Assembly: GCA_007095845.1 (NCBI GenBank)
Contig: SFBI01000056.1
Coordinates: 1-46,465 of the forward strand
Source of the DNA: Microcystis aeruginosa Ma_MB_S_20031200_S102
GTDB taxonomy: Bacteria > Cyanobacteriota > Cyanobacteriia > Cyanobacteriales > Microcystaceae
Reading direction: 5' to 3'
DNA: 46,465 nucleotides
A program made the translations under genes and the position numbers. A model generated the notes under the pieces. That model ran no database searches. It saw only the letters and a list, made by a program, of their open reading frames with translations, and was not told the origin of the DNA. This document shows, in pieces, positions 1 through 8,271 of this stretch. The stretch's first letter is position 1. Every line of letters starts with the position of its first letter.

Positions 1-311
1 ATAAAGGGTTTGCCGTTTAATCCTGTAGTGCTTGACCCACTTGTTAGTGAGCCTGTCGAACTACGAATGAGTAAGCTTTCAGGCTTTTAAGTAAGTTTGA
101 GTAAGTTTAGTTGAGCGGTTAACATTAATCCAAACTGCATCAGGTAATCGAGACATAATAATCAAGGAGATGGGGGATTTTTCAGTGTTGCCAAAGGCAC
201 GGCGTAGCCGTCCAGTAAACAGTAATCAGTAATCGGTGAAAAGAAAGCTGCGAACTAGCCACTTAATACTATTCACTGGTAACTGATAACTGATAACTGA
301 TTGATAGCTAA
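1..311. other. Intergenic region with short repeats
   Basis: I see no gene here. Near position 40 is a copy of a short motif (GTTAGTGAGCCTGTCGAAC) that recurs with one change around 4010-4030. At about 280-302 there are tandem TAACTGA heptamers of the kind that also occur near 33000 and 44250. The region lies downstream of isiB; I see no convincing terminator with a T-run. Confidence 0.5.
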
Positions 312-824
312 CTAAACGCCAAATTCGCCCTTAAGTCCCGCGACCCAAGTTTTGATCCGTTGTTCAGTTAAATCGGATTGGTTGTCTTCATCGAGGGCTA
401 AACCGACAAATTTGCCGTTTTTTAGGGCTTTCGACTCGTTAAAATCGTAACCTTCTGTCGGCCAGTAACCGACGGTTTTACCCCCTAGGGAGGCGATTTT
501 TTCTTCCAGTATCCCCAGAGCATCTTGAAAGTTATCCGCATAACCGATTTGATCCCCCATCCCGAAATAAGCGACCTTTTTGGAGACGAAATCAATGTCA
601 TCCAATTCATCGTAAAAACCCTCCCAATCGCTTTGTAATTCGCCGATATTCCATGTGGGACAACCGATAATCAGGGCATCGTAGGGGGCAAAATCCTCGG
701 TAGAAGCGGAGGAGATATCGTGTAATTCTACAATTGCCTCACCTCCAAATTCTTTCTGAATCATTTCCGCCACCGTTTCGGTTTTGCCGGTTTGCGTGCC
801 AAAAAATAAGCCAATTTTTGCCAT
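312..824 (-). CDS. isiB: Flavodoxin IsiB
   Basis: This is a long-chain flavodoxin, the FMN electron carrier that replaces ferredoxin in photosynthetic electron transport when iron is short. The 170-residue protein begins MAKIGLFFGTQTGKT, with the phosphate-binding loop TQTGKT at residues 10-15. It continues with the typical PTWNIGELQSDW loop and the acidic YFGMGDQIGY segment that packs on the flavin. The frame is open upstream to 971, but the ATG at 824 is preferred: it has an AAGGA ribosome site about ten bases upstream and matches the family N-terminus, while the extra residues do not resemble flavodoxin. It is the last gene of an isiA - small ORF - isiB group and is expected to be co-induced with isiA under iron limitation. 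Confidence 0.96.
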   Translation of the reverse strand: MAKIGLFFGTQTGKTETVAEMIQKEFGGEAIVELHDISSASTEDFAPYDALIIGCPTWNIGELQSDWEGFYDELDDIDFVSKKVAYFGMGDQIGYADNFQDALGILEEKIASLGGKTVGYWPTEGYDFNESKALKNGKFVGLALDEDNQSDLTEQRIKTWVAGLKGEFGV

Positions 825-855
825 AAAATTTGTCCTTGTTGTGAAATAAGTGAGT

Positions 856-1014
856 TTAACTCTTAATTCTCCTTGATAGGGCATAAAGCCCCTGATTACA
901 GTTTGCTCCCTCTGAAACTGGCATTTCCTGCCGGCAAGAACTACAGTACCAATAAGAGCGAGAGCGTCCAATGTGATGCAGCAATTTGGTGTTACAACAG
1001 GTACAGTAAGGCAT
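856..1014 (-). CDS. Small cysteine-rich (zinc-ribbon-like) protein between isiA and isiB
   Basis: This short ORF encodes 52 residues beginning MPYCTCCNTKLLHHI. It has cysteines at 4, 6 and 7, a YWYCSSC pair at residues 21-27, and one more Cys near residue 39. Two CxxC-like knuckles separated by about 17 residues suggest a one-zinc ribbon. I recall similar short cyanobacterial hypothetical proteins (MPYC..C...LLRHI...YWFC..CWQEMP), but this is from memory. The ORF sits 76 bases after the isiA stop and ends 31 bases before the isiB start, so it would be co-transcribed. No strong ribosome site is seen. Its function is unknown; a link to iron stress is inferred from position alone. Confidence 0.6.
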   Translation of the reverse strand: MPYCTCCNTKLLHHIGRSRSYWYCSSCRQEMPVSEGANCNQGLYALSRRIKS

Positions 1015-1090
1015 AAGGGACAGTTAGAAAGATTGATCAGCGGGGAAAATTAGGAAAATCGATAATTTATCCTAATCTTCCTCAAAAAAA

Positions 1091-2119
1091 CTAGGCTTCT
1101 ATCGCATTTAAGGCTTTTTCTACTCGTTTAAAGTCAAAACCCATCGCGCGTAAAGCGTGCCAGAGATGACCTTGTAAAAAGAAGAAAGCGAGAAAAAAGT
1201 GGGTATTAGCTAACCAACAGCGCGCCGTATGCACTCCAAAGGGCAATTTCACCGTGTCGGCAAAGTAGGGAGCAATTCCTAACTTCACTTCTAAAATTGG
1301 CCCGTAAAATTCGACTGGATAAGCGAGGGTATTTACCCCACAGAAATAGGCGGCCACGAAACCAGCGAGGGCAATTCCGCCCAAAGAATAGGATAAAATG
1401 GCTTCTCCAGAGAAAATCAGCACATTTCTCGCCCATTTGAGCGGGGGAACGATAATATGCCAGATACCGCCCCCAATTAACATTAAACCGACGTAGATAT
1501 GACCACCGACTAAATCTTCGAGATTGTCCACAGTAGCGAAGTGGGTTTGATAGCCATAGATAACCCAAGGATCGAGGGTTGGTTCACTAACGACTCGGAC
1601 AGCGCCGATAGTTGCGTCGTATAATCCCCCCCAGTACATAGCTTTGGCCACTAATAATAATGCAGCTATACCTAAAAAGAGCAGGTGATGACCGAGAATA
1701 ACTCCTAATTGTCGGGGTTCACTCCAATCGAAATGGAATTTTTTCCCCGGACCGGAGGAATCTTTCAGGGTTTCTGGGACTCTTAACAGGTGAAATAAGG
1801 CTCCTGCTCCCAAAACTGCCGAAGAAATCAGATGAATTGAGCCAATCACGAAAAAGGGATAGATATCGATGATTTGCCCATTTTCTCCGACTCCAAAGCC
1901 TAAAGTGGCTAGGTGCGGCAGTAAAATTAAGCCCTGTTCTGCCATGGCTATATCGGGGCGATACTGGGAAATTTCAAATAAGGTGAAGGCTCCTGCCCAA
2001 AAAGCGATTAAAGCAGCTTGGGCAACGTGGGCGACGATAAATAAGCCTGATTTATCGGCAAAACGGGCATTTCCTGCCCACCAGTCGTACTCGATCTGAG
2101 GATTATCGTAGGTCTGCAT
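1091..2119 (-). CDS. isiA: Iron-stress-induced chlorophyll-binding protein IsiA (CP43')
   Basis: IsiA is the six-helix chlorophyll a antenna of the CP43/PcbB family. It forms rings around photosystem I and quenching aggregates in iron-starved thylakoids. The 342-residue product starts [20 protein letters not shown], the classic IsiA N-terminus. It has six hydrophobic helices with paired chlorophyll-ligating histidines (for example [45 protein letters not shown]), ends [18 protein letters not shown], and lacks the large lumenal loop of CP43, as expected. The frame is open to a TTG at 2146, but the ATG at 2119 matches the family start and length. It is first in the isiA - ORF - isiB group. Fur-like sites and a stem-loop lie immediately upstream. 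Confidence 0.97.
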   Translation of the reverse strand: MQTYDNPQIEYDWWAGNARFADKSGLFIVAHVAQAALIAFWAGAFTLFEISQYRPDIAMAEQGLILLPHLATLGFGVGENGQIIDIYPFFVIGSIHLISSAVLGAGALFHLLRVPETLKDSSGPGKKFHFDWSEPRQLGVILGHHLLFLGIAALLLVAKAMYWGGLYDATIGAVRVVSEPTLDPWVIYGYQTHFATVDNLEDLVGGHIYVGLMLIGGGIWHIIVPPLKWARNVLIFSGEAILSYSLGGIALAGFVAAYFCGVNTLAYPVEFYGPILEVKLGIAPYFADTVKLPFGVHTARCWLANTHFFLAFFFLQGHLWHALRAMGFDFKRVEKALNAIEA

Positions 2120-2144
2120 GGCATCTTTTAAGGAAAATAGAACC

Positions 2145-2175
2145 AAGCTTATTGATAATAATATGCAATAAGCTT
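2145..2175 (-). promoter_or_regulatory. Perfect stem-loop in the isiA 5' leader
   Basis: AAGCTTATTG at 2145-2154 and CAATAAGCTT at 2166-2175 are exact inverted repeats around an 11-base AT-rich loop, 25 bases upstream of the isiA ATG. The loop side overlaps a Fur-box-like sequence. It could act as an operator or as a transcript-stabilising 5' hairpin; sequence alone does not decide which. Confidence 0.55.
2153..2167. promoter_or_regulatory. Fur-box-like site 1 upstream of isiA
   Basis: TGATAATAATATGCA matches the 7-1-7 ferric uptake regulator consensus TGATAATnATTATCA at 11 of 14 specified positions, with the left half perfect. It lies 34 bases upstream of the isiA start, where Fur repression of isiA would be expected. 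Confidence 0.5.
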
Positions 2176-2186
2176 TAAGTCTTAGT

Positions 2187-2201
2187 CTAGAATAATTCTC
2201 A
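2187..2201. promoter_or_regulatory. Fur-box-like site 2 upstream of isiA
   Basis: CTAGAATAATTCTCA matches TGATAATnATTATCA at 10 of 14 specified positions and is near-palindromic around AGAATAATTCT. It is weaker than the sites on either side of it but lies in the same intergenic space. Confidence 0.35.
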
Positions 2202-2338
2202 ATAAAGTCAAGTTAAGAATTGTTACAGTTGCTCGGTATCCTTTAATACATCAGTATTTTTAGCCTGATCAGCCTTTGAAAATCAAGGCTTTTCAGCATG
2301 AATCTTGGATCGCAGCTAGAGTAATCTTCTAAAATAAT

Positions 2339-2353
2339 TGAGAATAATTATTA
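2339..2353. promoter_or_regulatory. Fur-box-like site 3, between isiA and the divergent small-RNA candidate
   Basis: TGAGAATAATTATTA matches TGATAATnATTATCA at 12 of 14 specified positions, the best of the three sites. It lies 220 bases from isiA but only about 30-40 bases before the plus-strand short transcript candidate, so it is well placed to control that transcript. Confidence 0.5.
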
Positions 2354-2382
2354 ATTAATTTCTTCTGAAAAAGGCCTAGGGT

Positions 2383-2446
2383 AGGGTCAGGTAGAATGAT
2401 CCGAGGCTGTGAGGAAGGAGTTTCAGGCTTTGTTGCCTCCTTTTTT
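2383..2446 (+). ncRNA. Candidate iron-stress small RNA (IsaR1-like)
   Basis: This is a compact plus-strand element with no ORF. It has a 5' hairpin (GGGTCA loop TGATCC, about 2384-2402), a purine-rich single-stranded middle (GAGGCTGTGAGGAAGGAG), and a 3' hairpin closed by six T residues. The best Fur-like site in the region lies just upstream. The size (roughly 65-80 bases), Fur-type control and position beside isiA fit IsaR1, the Fur-regulated sRNA of about 68 bases known from Synechocystis that represses photosynthesis genes in iron starvation. Homology to IsaR1 is inferred, not shown. The 5' end is not determined; TAGGGT at 2377-2382 or an AT-rich block near 2351-2360 could be the -10 element. 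Confidence 0.45.
2417..2446 (+). terminator. Rho-independent terminator of the small-RNA candidate
   Basis: AGGC (2425-2428) pairs with GCCT (2435-2438) around a six-base loop. The stem can be extended by GG/CC across a bulge and is followed directly by TTTTTT at 2441-2446. The T-run follows the stem only on the plus strand, which fixes the orientation. Confidence 0.6.
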
Positions 2447-2585
2447 GTACTAATTTATGTACTACAAGAAGAATAATGCAAGGTTTTTGAAGGTTCTAAT
2501 CCCATTTTCGCAGCATGAACATCGGATTCTAATAGGTCAAAAGCCTTATTTTAAAAGGGTTTTACCATTATTCGGCAAACCCTAA

Positions 2586-2897
2586 TTACTTCCTCAGCAG
2601 TTCTTCGGCATTTTGCAGGATTTCGAGGACTTGTTCGGCACTAATCAAGCGTTTTAGCACCACTTGCCCGATAGTGGGGACAGTATCGGCAATTTCTGAA
2701 CTCTTGGGGGCAACTTCCACCATAATCACAGCTTCTTCCACCTTATAAAGCCATAAAACCTGTTCTCCCTCTAAAATACCGATATTTAATCGCTCTATCT
2801 GTGGTGGTCGTCGCCAACTACTAGCGTGATCCCACAAACCGCCAAATTCCCACACCCGTCCTATTGTCCAACCTGCCGTTAAGAAAAAATATTTCAC
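2586..2897 (-). CDS. Conserved hypothetical protein
   Basis: This is a protein of about 103 residues with no recognised domain. It starts VKYFFLTAGWTIGRVWEFGG, has a WRRPPQIERLN segment and a hydrophobic VEEAVIMVEV strand, and ends in a helical VLEILQNAEELL. It has no signal peptide or membrane helix, and the composition is that of an ordinary soluble protein. I recall similar cyanobacterial hypothetical proteins but no function. The start is uncertain: GTG at 2897 gives a tidy N-terminus, while TTG at 2909 would add four residues. It lies downstream of tatC on the same strand with a gap of about 200 bases, so co-transcription is possible but unproven. Confidence 0.7.
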   Translation of the reverse strand: MKYFFLTAGWTIGRVWEFGGLWDHASSWRRPPQIERLNIGILEGEQVLWLYKVEEAVIMVEVAPKSSEIADTVPTIGQVVLKRLISAEQVLEILQNAEELLRK

Positions 2898-3103
2898 TTT
2901 GTTACTCAATCTAGAATCAATCTCTAGCTTTCTGGCTTAATTAGTTTTCAGCCGTCAAATTTTATCAGCTTTTAAGCCATCAGCCATCAGCCAGAAAAGG
3001 CAAAAGGCAGCTTTGTTATCCCTGCTCCCCGCTCGTCAATTCATAATGCATAATTTATAATTCATAATTCCCAATCCTGTCTCCTATGACGGCTAATAGC
3101 TAG

Positions 3104-3865
3104 TTAACGTCCTGTTAATTTCACTACCCCAATCCCCCCAAAGTATAGACCCAAGACCGCCCCTGCTAACAGGGATTGGGTGAGAGGATCTGTGGAAGGG
3201 GTTAAAATTGCGCCTAAAATCACCGCACCCAAAACCACGAAACGCCACCCCGATAACATCGTTTTCGAGGAAATAATGCCTAAAAAGCTCAAAATCAATT
3301 GAATAACGGGAATTTGAAAGGCGATGCCGGTACTAAACAGTAAAAGTAAGACAAATTCAAAATAGCGCTCGATCGACCAAGCTTGTTCGACTACTTCCGC
3401 CCCATAATTGACAAAAAAGTTTAAAGCGGCGGGAATCAGAGCAATATAGGCAAAAAATAAACCGGCAAAAAATAAAAGACTCGATCCTAACACTACCGGG
3501 ACAATTAAACGTCGTTCGCGACGGGTTAACCCCGGCAACACAAAGAGGATAATTTGCAAGAGAATGACGGGACTAGCCACCAGTATGCCGCTATATCCAG
3601 CTACTTTTAGGGAGACGAAAAAAAACTCCCCCGGAGCTAACTGCAAAAATTTTACCCCTTGGGCGGGAACTTCCAGCACTTGCACTAGGGGTTTAACGAA
3701 GATAAAACATCCCACCGCACCTACAGCCACAGCAATTAAACTATAAAAAATCCGGCGCCGCAACTCCTCCAAATGGTCGAATAAGGACATTTCCACTTCT
3801 CCGGGTAATTCATCGAGGAATTCCGGACTGTCTGGGGGTGGGGTTTTTACTTCTGTCGATGACAT
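3104..3865 (-). CDS. tatC: Sec-independent protein translocase TatC
   Basis: TatC is the polytopic core of the twin-arginine translocase, which recognises the RR signal peptides of folded proteins at the thylakoid and plasma membranes. The 253-residue protein has the diagnostic cytosolic N-terminus ([17 protein letters not shown], residues 27-43), the first loop with [11 protein letters not shown], and six hydrophobic helices, ending [16 protein letters not shown]. Length and motif order match cyanobacterial TatC, including the acidic and proline-rich extension before the first helix. The ATG at 3865 is the only sensible start. No tatA or tatB is adjacent. Confidence 0.96.
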   Translation of the reverse strand: MSSTEVKTPPPDSPEFLDELPGEVEMSLFDHLEELRRRIFYSLIAVAVGAVGCFIFVKPLVQVLEVPAQGVKFLQLAPGEFFFVSLKVAGYSGILVASPVILLQIILFVLPGLTRRERRLIVPVVLGSSLLFFAGLFFAYIALIPAALNFFVNYGAEVVEQAWSIERYFEFVLLLLFSTGIAFQIPVIQLILSFLGIISSKTMLSGWRFVVLGAVILGAILTPSTDPLTQSLLAGAVLGLYFGGIGVVKLTGR

Positions 3866-3929
3866 GGCTTTGGCTCGATCGTTCTTTACTCAAGCCTTTA
3901 TCCTAGCATTGATAACCCTTAGCTCTCAG

Positions 3930-4070
3930 GTGTCGGACTTCGTCCGTGAGCGCAGCGTTCGACTGAGATCACGCGGCGTTTCGACAGACTCACCGTCCGC
4001 TCGTGTTAGTGAGCTTGTCGAACGTCCGAAGTCTCACACCGAAGTCCGAACGGAGTCAGTAGTCAGGAGA
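3930..4070. repeat. Palindrome-rich dispersed repeat
   Basis: This stretch is built from inverted copies of GGACTTCGTCCGTGAGC, GTTAGTGAGCTTGTCGAAC and CCGAAGTCCGAACGGAGTC, so it can fold on itself heavily. A related motif occurs near position 40. An open frame across it (3864-4154, plus) is an artefact of the repeat. Confidence 0.5.
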
Positions 4071-4102
4071 TTGCTTTTATTTATTCTCCCCACCCTCCCT
4101 AC

Positions 4103-4248
4103 GGCTCTCTTAGGTTTAGTGGGTAAAATGCATTCTAAGATACATTCCTCCTAGCGAGGGGGTGGAACGAACCACAAAGACACAAAGGACACAAAGATTG
4201 ATCGATCATATTGTAAGTTAAACTTATCACACAGAACCTAGAAGAGCC
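4103..4248. mobile_element. MITE-like element family A, copy 1
   Basis: This 146-base element starts GGCTCTCTTAGG and ends GAAGAGCC, with an internal palindrome around ATTCTAAGA (AATGCATT...ATACATT) and the tract CACAAAGACACAAAGGACAC. It is closely similar to copies at 31363-31503 and 35158-35302. The ends form an imperfect inverted repeat of about 19 bases. It has no ORF, so it would be non-autonomous. Unlike the other two copies it has no target-site duplication, which suggests an older or rearranged insertion. Confidence 0.7.
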
Positions 4249-4555
4249 AAATTAATAGACCTACTGCTTCTAGAAAGAATTTCTCTGCGAGGTATTGCTG
4301 GAGTAACTGGAGTGAGTTGGTCATGATTAAGCTTTCGTAATTTAAATTGCTTGTTGAGATCAGACAGGAGGTAGGGGGCAGGAGGAAAAATCGAATATGC
4401 AATTTAGATTCAAAACAGCTTACAATGCACTGCAAAGCAAAGGATTAAGCCACCATCACTACTACCGAATCACCACCCAAAACAGAGGTTGTCGCTTTTT
4501 GTGAAAAGGGAACTTCCCTTTGGCCAATCTCTGATTCTCGGTTAGGGGGGATAAA

Positions 4556-5431
4556 TTAGACAGGGGCATCAATTGTGGCGAGGATTGCCGTGGACAACTG
4601 ACAAAGTTGTTGATGACAAGGACCATTAGTAGCCATGATCCCACCCCATTGTCGCACATCGCCGCGATTATAGTACACTGGTTGACCATCAAAATAGGAA
4701 AATTTGCCGCCTGCTTCTGTTAAAATTAACTCTGGGGCTGCAAAATCCCAGTCTTTAGCCGCCGATTTCCCCGATAGGGAGATATAAACATCGGATTTTT
4801 GTTCGAGGATTGTGGCAATTTTACAGCCCACACTACCCACATAATTTTTACCTAAGAAGGGTATTTGACTTAATAGATTATCAAAACGTTGGTCGCGATG
4901 GGTACGACTAACCACCAGATAGAGGTCGGTAATTTTATCTTTATTAGCAACTTTTATCCGTGTAATATTTCCGTCGCTACTCTCTAGAAAAGTGCCTTTT
5001 CCTTTTTGGGCAAAATAGAGTTTTTCTTGATCCGGTAGGGCAACCACGGCGATCATCGGTCTTCCCTGATAACATAAAGCAATATGCAGGGCATATTCTC
5101 CCGTTTTGTCGATAAAATCACGGGTTCCGTCCAAAGGATCGATAATCCATACCCAATCTTTTGGGATAGCTTCATTGCCCTGATGGGTTTCCTCGCTCAG
5201 ATAACCAAAGTCGATATCAGAGAACTTTGTTTGTAATTCTCCTAAAATATAGTGATTTGCCGCTAAATCCGCTGCCGTCACTGGTCCGCCTTTTTTTTCC
5301 TCGTTGACGGCTAAATCCTGTTCACCGCGGTAGTAGGATTGGAGAATTCTAGCCCCCCCCCAACCGACGGCACGAGTTACAGCTAAAATGCGATCAAGCG
5401 TTTCGGTATCTTGCCGGGTTAAATTAATCAT
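4556..5431 (-). CDS. Inositol monophosphatase-family phosphatase, CysQ-like 3'(2'),5'-bisphosphate nucleotidase
   Basis: This is a 291-residue member of the lithium-sensitive Mg-dependent phosphatase superfamily. Visible metal-binding motifs are GGPVTAADLAAN (motif with D), GYLSEE (acidic pair) and WIIDPLDGTRDFI (DPxDGT). The C-terminal AAKDWDFAAPELILTEAGG matches the WDxAAG-type motif. CysQ enzymes hydrolyse 3'-phosphoadenosine 5'-phosphate from sulfate assimilation; other family members act on inositol phosphates or fructose-1,6-bisphosphate. The KTGEYALHIALC spacing after DPLDGT favours CysQ, but substrate choice cannot be settled from sequence. No sulfur genes are nearby, and it appears to be a single-gene unit. 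Confidence 0.85.
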   Translation of the reverse strand: MINLTRQDTETLDRILAVTRAVGWGGARILQSYYRGEQDLAVNEEKKGGPVTAADLAANHYILGELQTKFSDIDFGYLSEETHQGNEAIPKDWVWIIDPLDGTRDFIDKTGEYALHIALCYQGRPMIAVVALPDQEKLYFAQKGKGTFLESSDGNITRIKVANKDKITDLYLVVSRTHRDQRFDNLLSQIPFLGKNYVGSVGCKIATILEQKSDVYISLSGKSAAKDWDFAAPELILTEAGGKFSYFDGQPVYYNRGDVRQWGGIMATNGPCHQQLCQLSTAILATIDAPV

Positions 5432-5827
5432 AAAATAGCGTCAGTTTTTCAGGTCTAAGTAGTTGGACAAAAGTAAAGTTAACTGTGGGCATAAGTTCAC
5501 AACAAAAGGCCTCCCCCATCTGTTCTGGGTCGAAGTCTGGGGCATTGATTAAGCTGGACAGGAGTTAGTCGTTAATTGTCATAAGCTAAGACGCATTTAA
5601 ACCGCTTATTCTTAGATTAGCCGAACCTCTCCCAATCCCTTTACTGTTGCTTTTTGCCTCTTGCCTCGTCTCAACAGCAATTTAAATTACGAACGGCTTA
5701 TCTGCTATGATACAGTCAAGGAGTGCTGTTCGTCCATTATTAGTTAACTTTTCTTATTGCACTGACTAATTACGCGAATATTTTGAGCAGGAACTACAAT
5801 CCCAAAATCTCCACCAGATATATTCAC
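5432..5827. other. Intergenic region
   Basis: There are 396 bases between proS and the phosphatase gene. I see no ORF worth calling and no RNA gene. The promoter of the minus-strand phosphatase gene is expected near 5440-5500 but shows no clear -35/-10 pair. Confidence 0.4.
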
Positions 5828-7639
5828 TCAATAGGAAGTGTTTATTTTTGAAATAGCAGTTTTTACATAGGAAACCACCTCATTAATTGCTACTTCTGAC
5901 GCTTTTTTACTCGCTCTTTCGACTAATTCCACCTTACCCGATTTGAGAGATTTACCCGTGACAATGCGATAGGGAATCCCAATTAAATCCGCATCTTTAA
6001 ACTTAACTCCTGCACGTTCATCCCGGTCATCTAAAAGGGTTTCAATGCCCGCTTGATTTAAATCATTGTATAAACTTTCGGCGGTTTTTACCTGCTCGGC
6101 ATCGGCTAAATTAGGAATAACCACAATCGCTTGATAAGGGGCAATAGCTACCGGCCAAATAATACCATCTTTATCGTAGGATTGTTCTACGGCTGCCTGG
6201 GCTAAACGGGATACTCCTATACCATAACAACCCATACAAATGGGGGTAGATTCTCCTGCTTCATTGGTATAAAAAGCATTCATAACTTGAGAATATTTAT
6301 AGCCCAATTGGAAGATATGACCGACTTCAATTCCTCTAGCACTTTGCAAGGTTTGATTAGGATCGTGAATAGCTCGATCGCCTACCTGGGCTTTGCGTAG
6401 ATCGACGATTAATTCCGGTAAGATAAAATCTTGACCCCAATTGGCTCCCACTACATGAAATCCAGTTTCATTAGCACCAGTGATAAAGTTTTCTAAGTCT
6501 GTCACCGTGTTGTCTGCTATGCGTAAAAACTTAGGAGCTATATCGCTGGCTTTTTTGAGTAAATTATCTTCTAAGTTGGGAGCAATATAACCTAAAGGTA
6601 AGGGTTGAGTTGCCCATTTCTGTTGAGCAGCAGCATCGGGTATTTTTAAAGCCAAAATTGTTTTAGCATTATAACGGCTCGCCTGTCTAACTAATTCATT
6701 TTGTAGTTTAACTTCGTTAACTTCTTGATCACCACGAATATGCAGTAAAACTAAAACAGTTATACCGCTATCATAAACCACTTCGTAGAGAACATTTTTA
6801 ACAATGGCAGTGGCAGAACAATCGAGAAATTTAGCTAAACTTTCGATCGTGTTGGTGTTAGGAGTCTCTTTTTTAGCAAACTTTTTCAAGGGAGAAGCCA
6901 CTTTATCTGCTGGCAAAGAAACGGCTTTTTCCACATTAGCCGCATACTTTTCATCGGCAGTAAATAAAACCTCATCTTCCCCAGCATCAGCTAGGACCAT
7001 AAATTCTTGGGATGCGGAACCGCCAATCGCTCCAGAATCGGCTTCTACTGCCCGAAAAGCTACCCCACAACGGCGGAAAATATTGCGGTAAGCTATATCC
7101 ATCGCTCGATAGGTTTTCTTTAAACATTCCTCGTCGAGATTGAAAGAATAGGCATCTTTCATAATAAATTCCCGTCCCCGCATTAAGCCAAAACGAGGGC
7201 GAATTTCATCGCGAAATTTAGTTTGAATCTGATATAAATTAACTGGTAATTGTCGATAGGAACGAATTAAATCACGAGCGACGGCAGTAATTACTTCTTC
7301 GTGAGTCGGTCCTAATCCTAACTCCCGCTTTTGCCGGTCTATCAGGGCAAACATAATCCCTTCTGCTTTCGTGTAGGTGTCCCAACGGCCCGATTCTTGC
7401 CAGAGTTCCGCCGGTTGCAGTTGGGGAAGTAAACATTCTTGGGCGCCGGCTTTATTCATTTCTTCCCGGACTATCTGGGAGACTTTCTGCAAAACCCGCC
7501 ACATCAGGGGTAAATAGGCGTAAATACCGCTGCCGATACGACGAATGTAACCAGCACGGACTAAGCATTTATGACTAGGGATTTCCGCCTCGGACGGGTC
7601 TTCCCGGAGGGTGACAAAAAGCTGTTGAGAGAGTCGCAT
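5828..7639 (-). CDS. proS: Prolyl-tRNA synthetase
   Basis: ProS charges tRNA-Pro with proline. The 603-residue protein is the bacterial type, a class II synthetase with a large inserted editing domain. Motif 1 and the N-terminal core read [18 protein letters not shown] and [20 protein letters not shown]. Motif 2 is [21 protein letters not shown], the editing insertion covers roughly residues 220-400, and motif 3 is the [17 protein letters not shown] region. A C-terminal anticodon-binding domain follows ([10 protein letters not shown]...[20 protein letters not shown]). The ATG at 7639 is chosen over an open-frame start at 7702 because MRLSQQLF is the family N-terminus. A tRNA-Pro gene lies elsewhere in the window and is not linked. 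Confidence 0.97.
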   Translation of the reverse strand: MRLSQQLFVTLREDPSEAEIPSHKCLVRAGYIRRIGSGIYAYLPLMWRVLQKVSQIVREEMNKAGAQECLLPQLQPAELWQESGRWDTYTKAEGIMFALIDRQKRELGLGPTHEEVITAVARDLIRSYRQLPVNLYQIQTKFRDEIRPRFGLMRGREFIMKDAYSFNLDEECLKKTYRAMDIAYRNIFRRCGVAFRAVEADSGAIGGSASQEFMVLADAGEDEVLFTADEKYAANVEKAVSLPADKVASPLKKFAKKETPNTNTIESLAKFLDCSATAIVKNVLYEVVYDSGITVLVLLHIRGDQEVNEVKLQNELVRQASRYNAKTILALKIPDAAAQQKWATQPLPLGYIAPNLEDNLLKKASDIAPKFLRIADNTVTDLENFITGANETGFHVVGANWGQDFILPELIVDLRKAQVGDRAIHDPNQTLQSARGIEVGHIFQLGYKYSQVMNAFYTNEAGESTPICMGCYGIGVSRLAQAAVEQSYDKDGIIWPVAIAPYQAIVVIPNLADAEQVKTAESLYNDLNQAGIETLLDDRDERAGVKFKDADLIGIPYRIVTGKSLKSGKVELVERASKKASEVAINEVVSYVKTAISKINTSY

Positions 7640-8271
7640 CCTACCGAATATCCTTTTGAACAGAAGACTTTCTATTATCTCATCAAAGGAGAGCGACTGC
7701 AATTATCAATTACTGGCGTTGACAAACAATAACAGCGATCAGTTTACCGATTCTCAGGTATTTCCCCTCATAACTTGAGACTGGTTGGAGAAGCATTGAA
7801 CCTTAGTTGCAATTGCCTAACTCCCTTGTTCTCTACTCTAGGAAATATGAGCGTTCAGGTCGATCGCTGTTACCGTCGTTATCGAGACAGAATGTAACTT
7901 TAACAGGGTTTACTCCTTTGTGAACTTGACCTTTATAACCTTGCCAGTTGATCTGTCAGGGAGGCTTTTCTCTTTAGCCTCAATTATTAATATAACATCG
8001 GATCGGAGCTAGAAGTCTTTCTCTTAATTAAAGTTTACATTACTGGGATCAAGGAAAAGCCTAGATGTTTTGACGCCTTCCGGCTGCAGGAAAATTAATT
8101 TTGCACGACTACTTGTAAGCTAAAACGCATCTAAGATGCGTTTTAGCTTATTAAGCCAACCCTACTTAAGCAATCAAACCAGAGAGGAGATTAAGGCAAA
8201 AATTAATAGAGCTACGGTGGCAGGAATGTTCAACGGAATGATCGAGCGGCTGTTAATAGCCTTGAACTCAA
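7640..8271. other. Intergenic region
   Basis: No gene is supported here. The main landmark is the long perfect palindrome at 8116-8150. The short stretch 7990-8020 (ATCGGATCGGAGCTAGAAGTC) loosely resembles 2305-2330, which may be another decayed repeat. Confidence 0.4.
8116..8150. repeat. 35-base perfect palindrome
   Basis: TAAGCTAAAACGCATCT and its exact reverse complement flank a single central A, giving a 17-base-pair hairpin. It lies about 120 bases past the stop of the 490-residue gene at 8272-9744 and could end that transcript, although no T-run follows on either strand. Confidence 0.55.

Noticed and set aside
2411-2424. Possible Yfr1 small RNA (GTGAGGAAGGAGT resembles the reverse complement of its core)
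   Set aside because: The resemblance is on the wrong strand and has an insertion; the terminator fixes transcription as plus strand.
3864-4154. Open frame of 96 codons on plus strand next to tatC
   Set aside because: It runs through a palindromic repeat and into a MITE; its residues (repeated RS/VR patterns) come from the repeat, and there is no ribosome site.
4238-4692. Two short minus-strand open frames (65 and 76 codons)
   Set aside because: One starts inside sequence without a ribosome site and ends in a MITE; the other overlaps the phosphatase gene in a different frame. No protein-like features.
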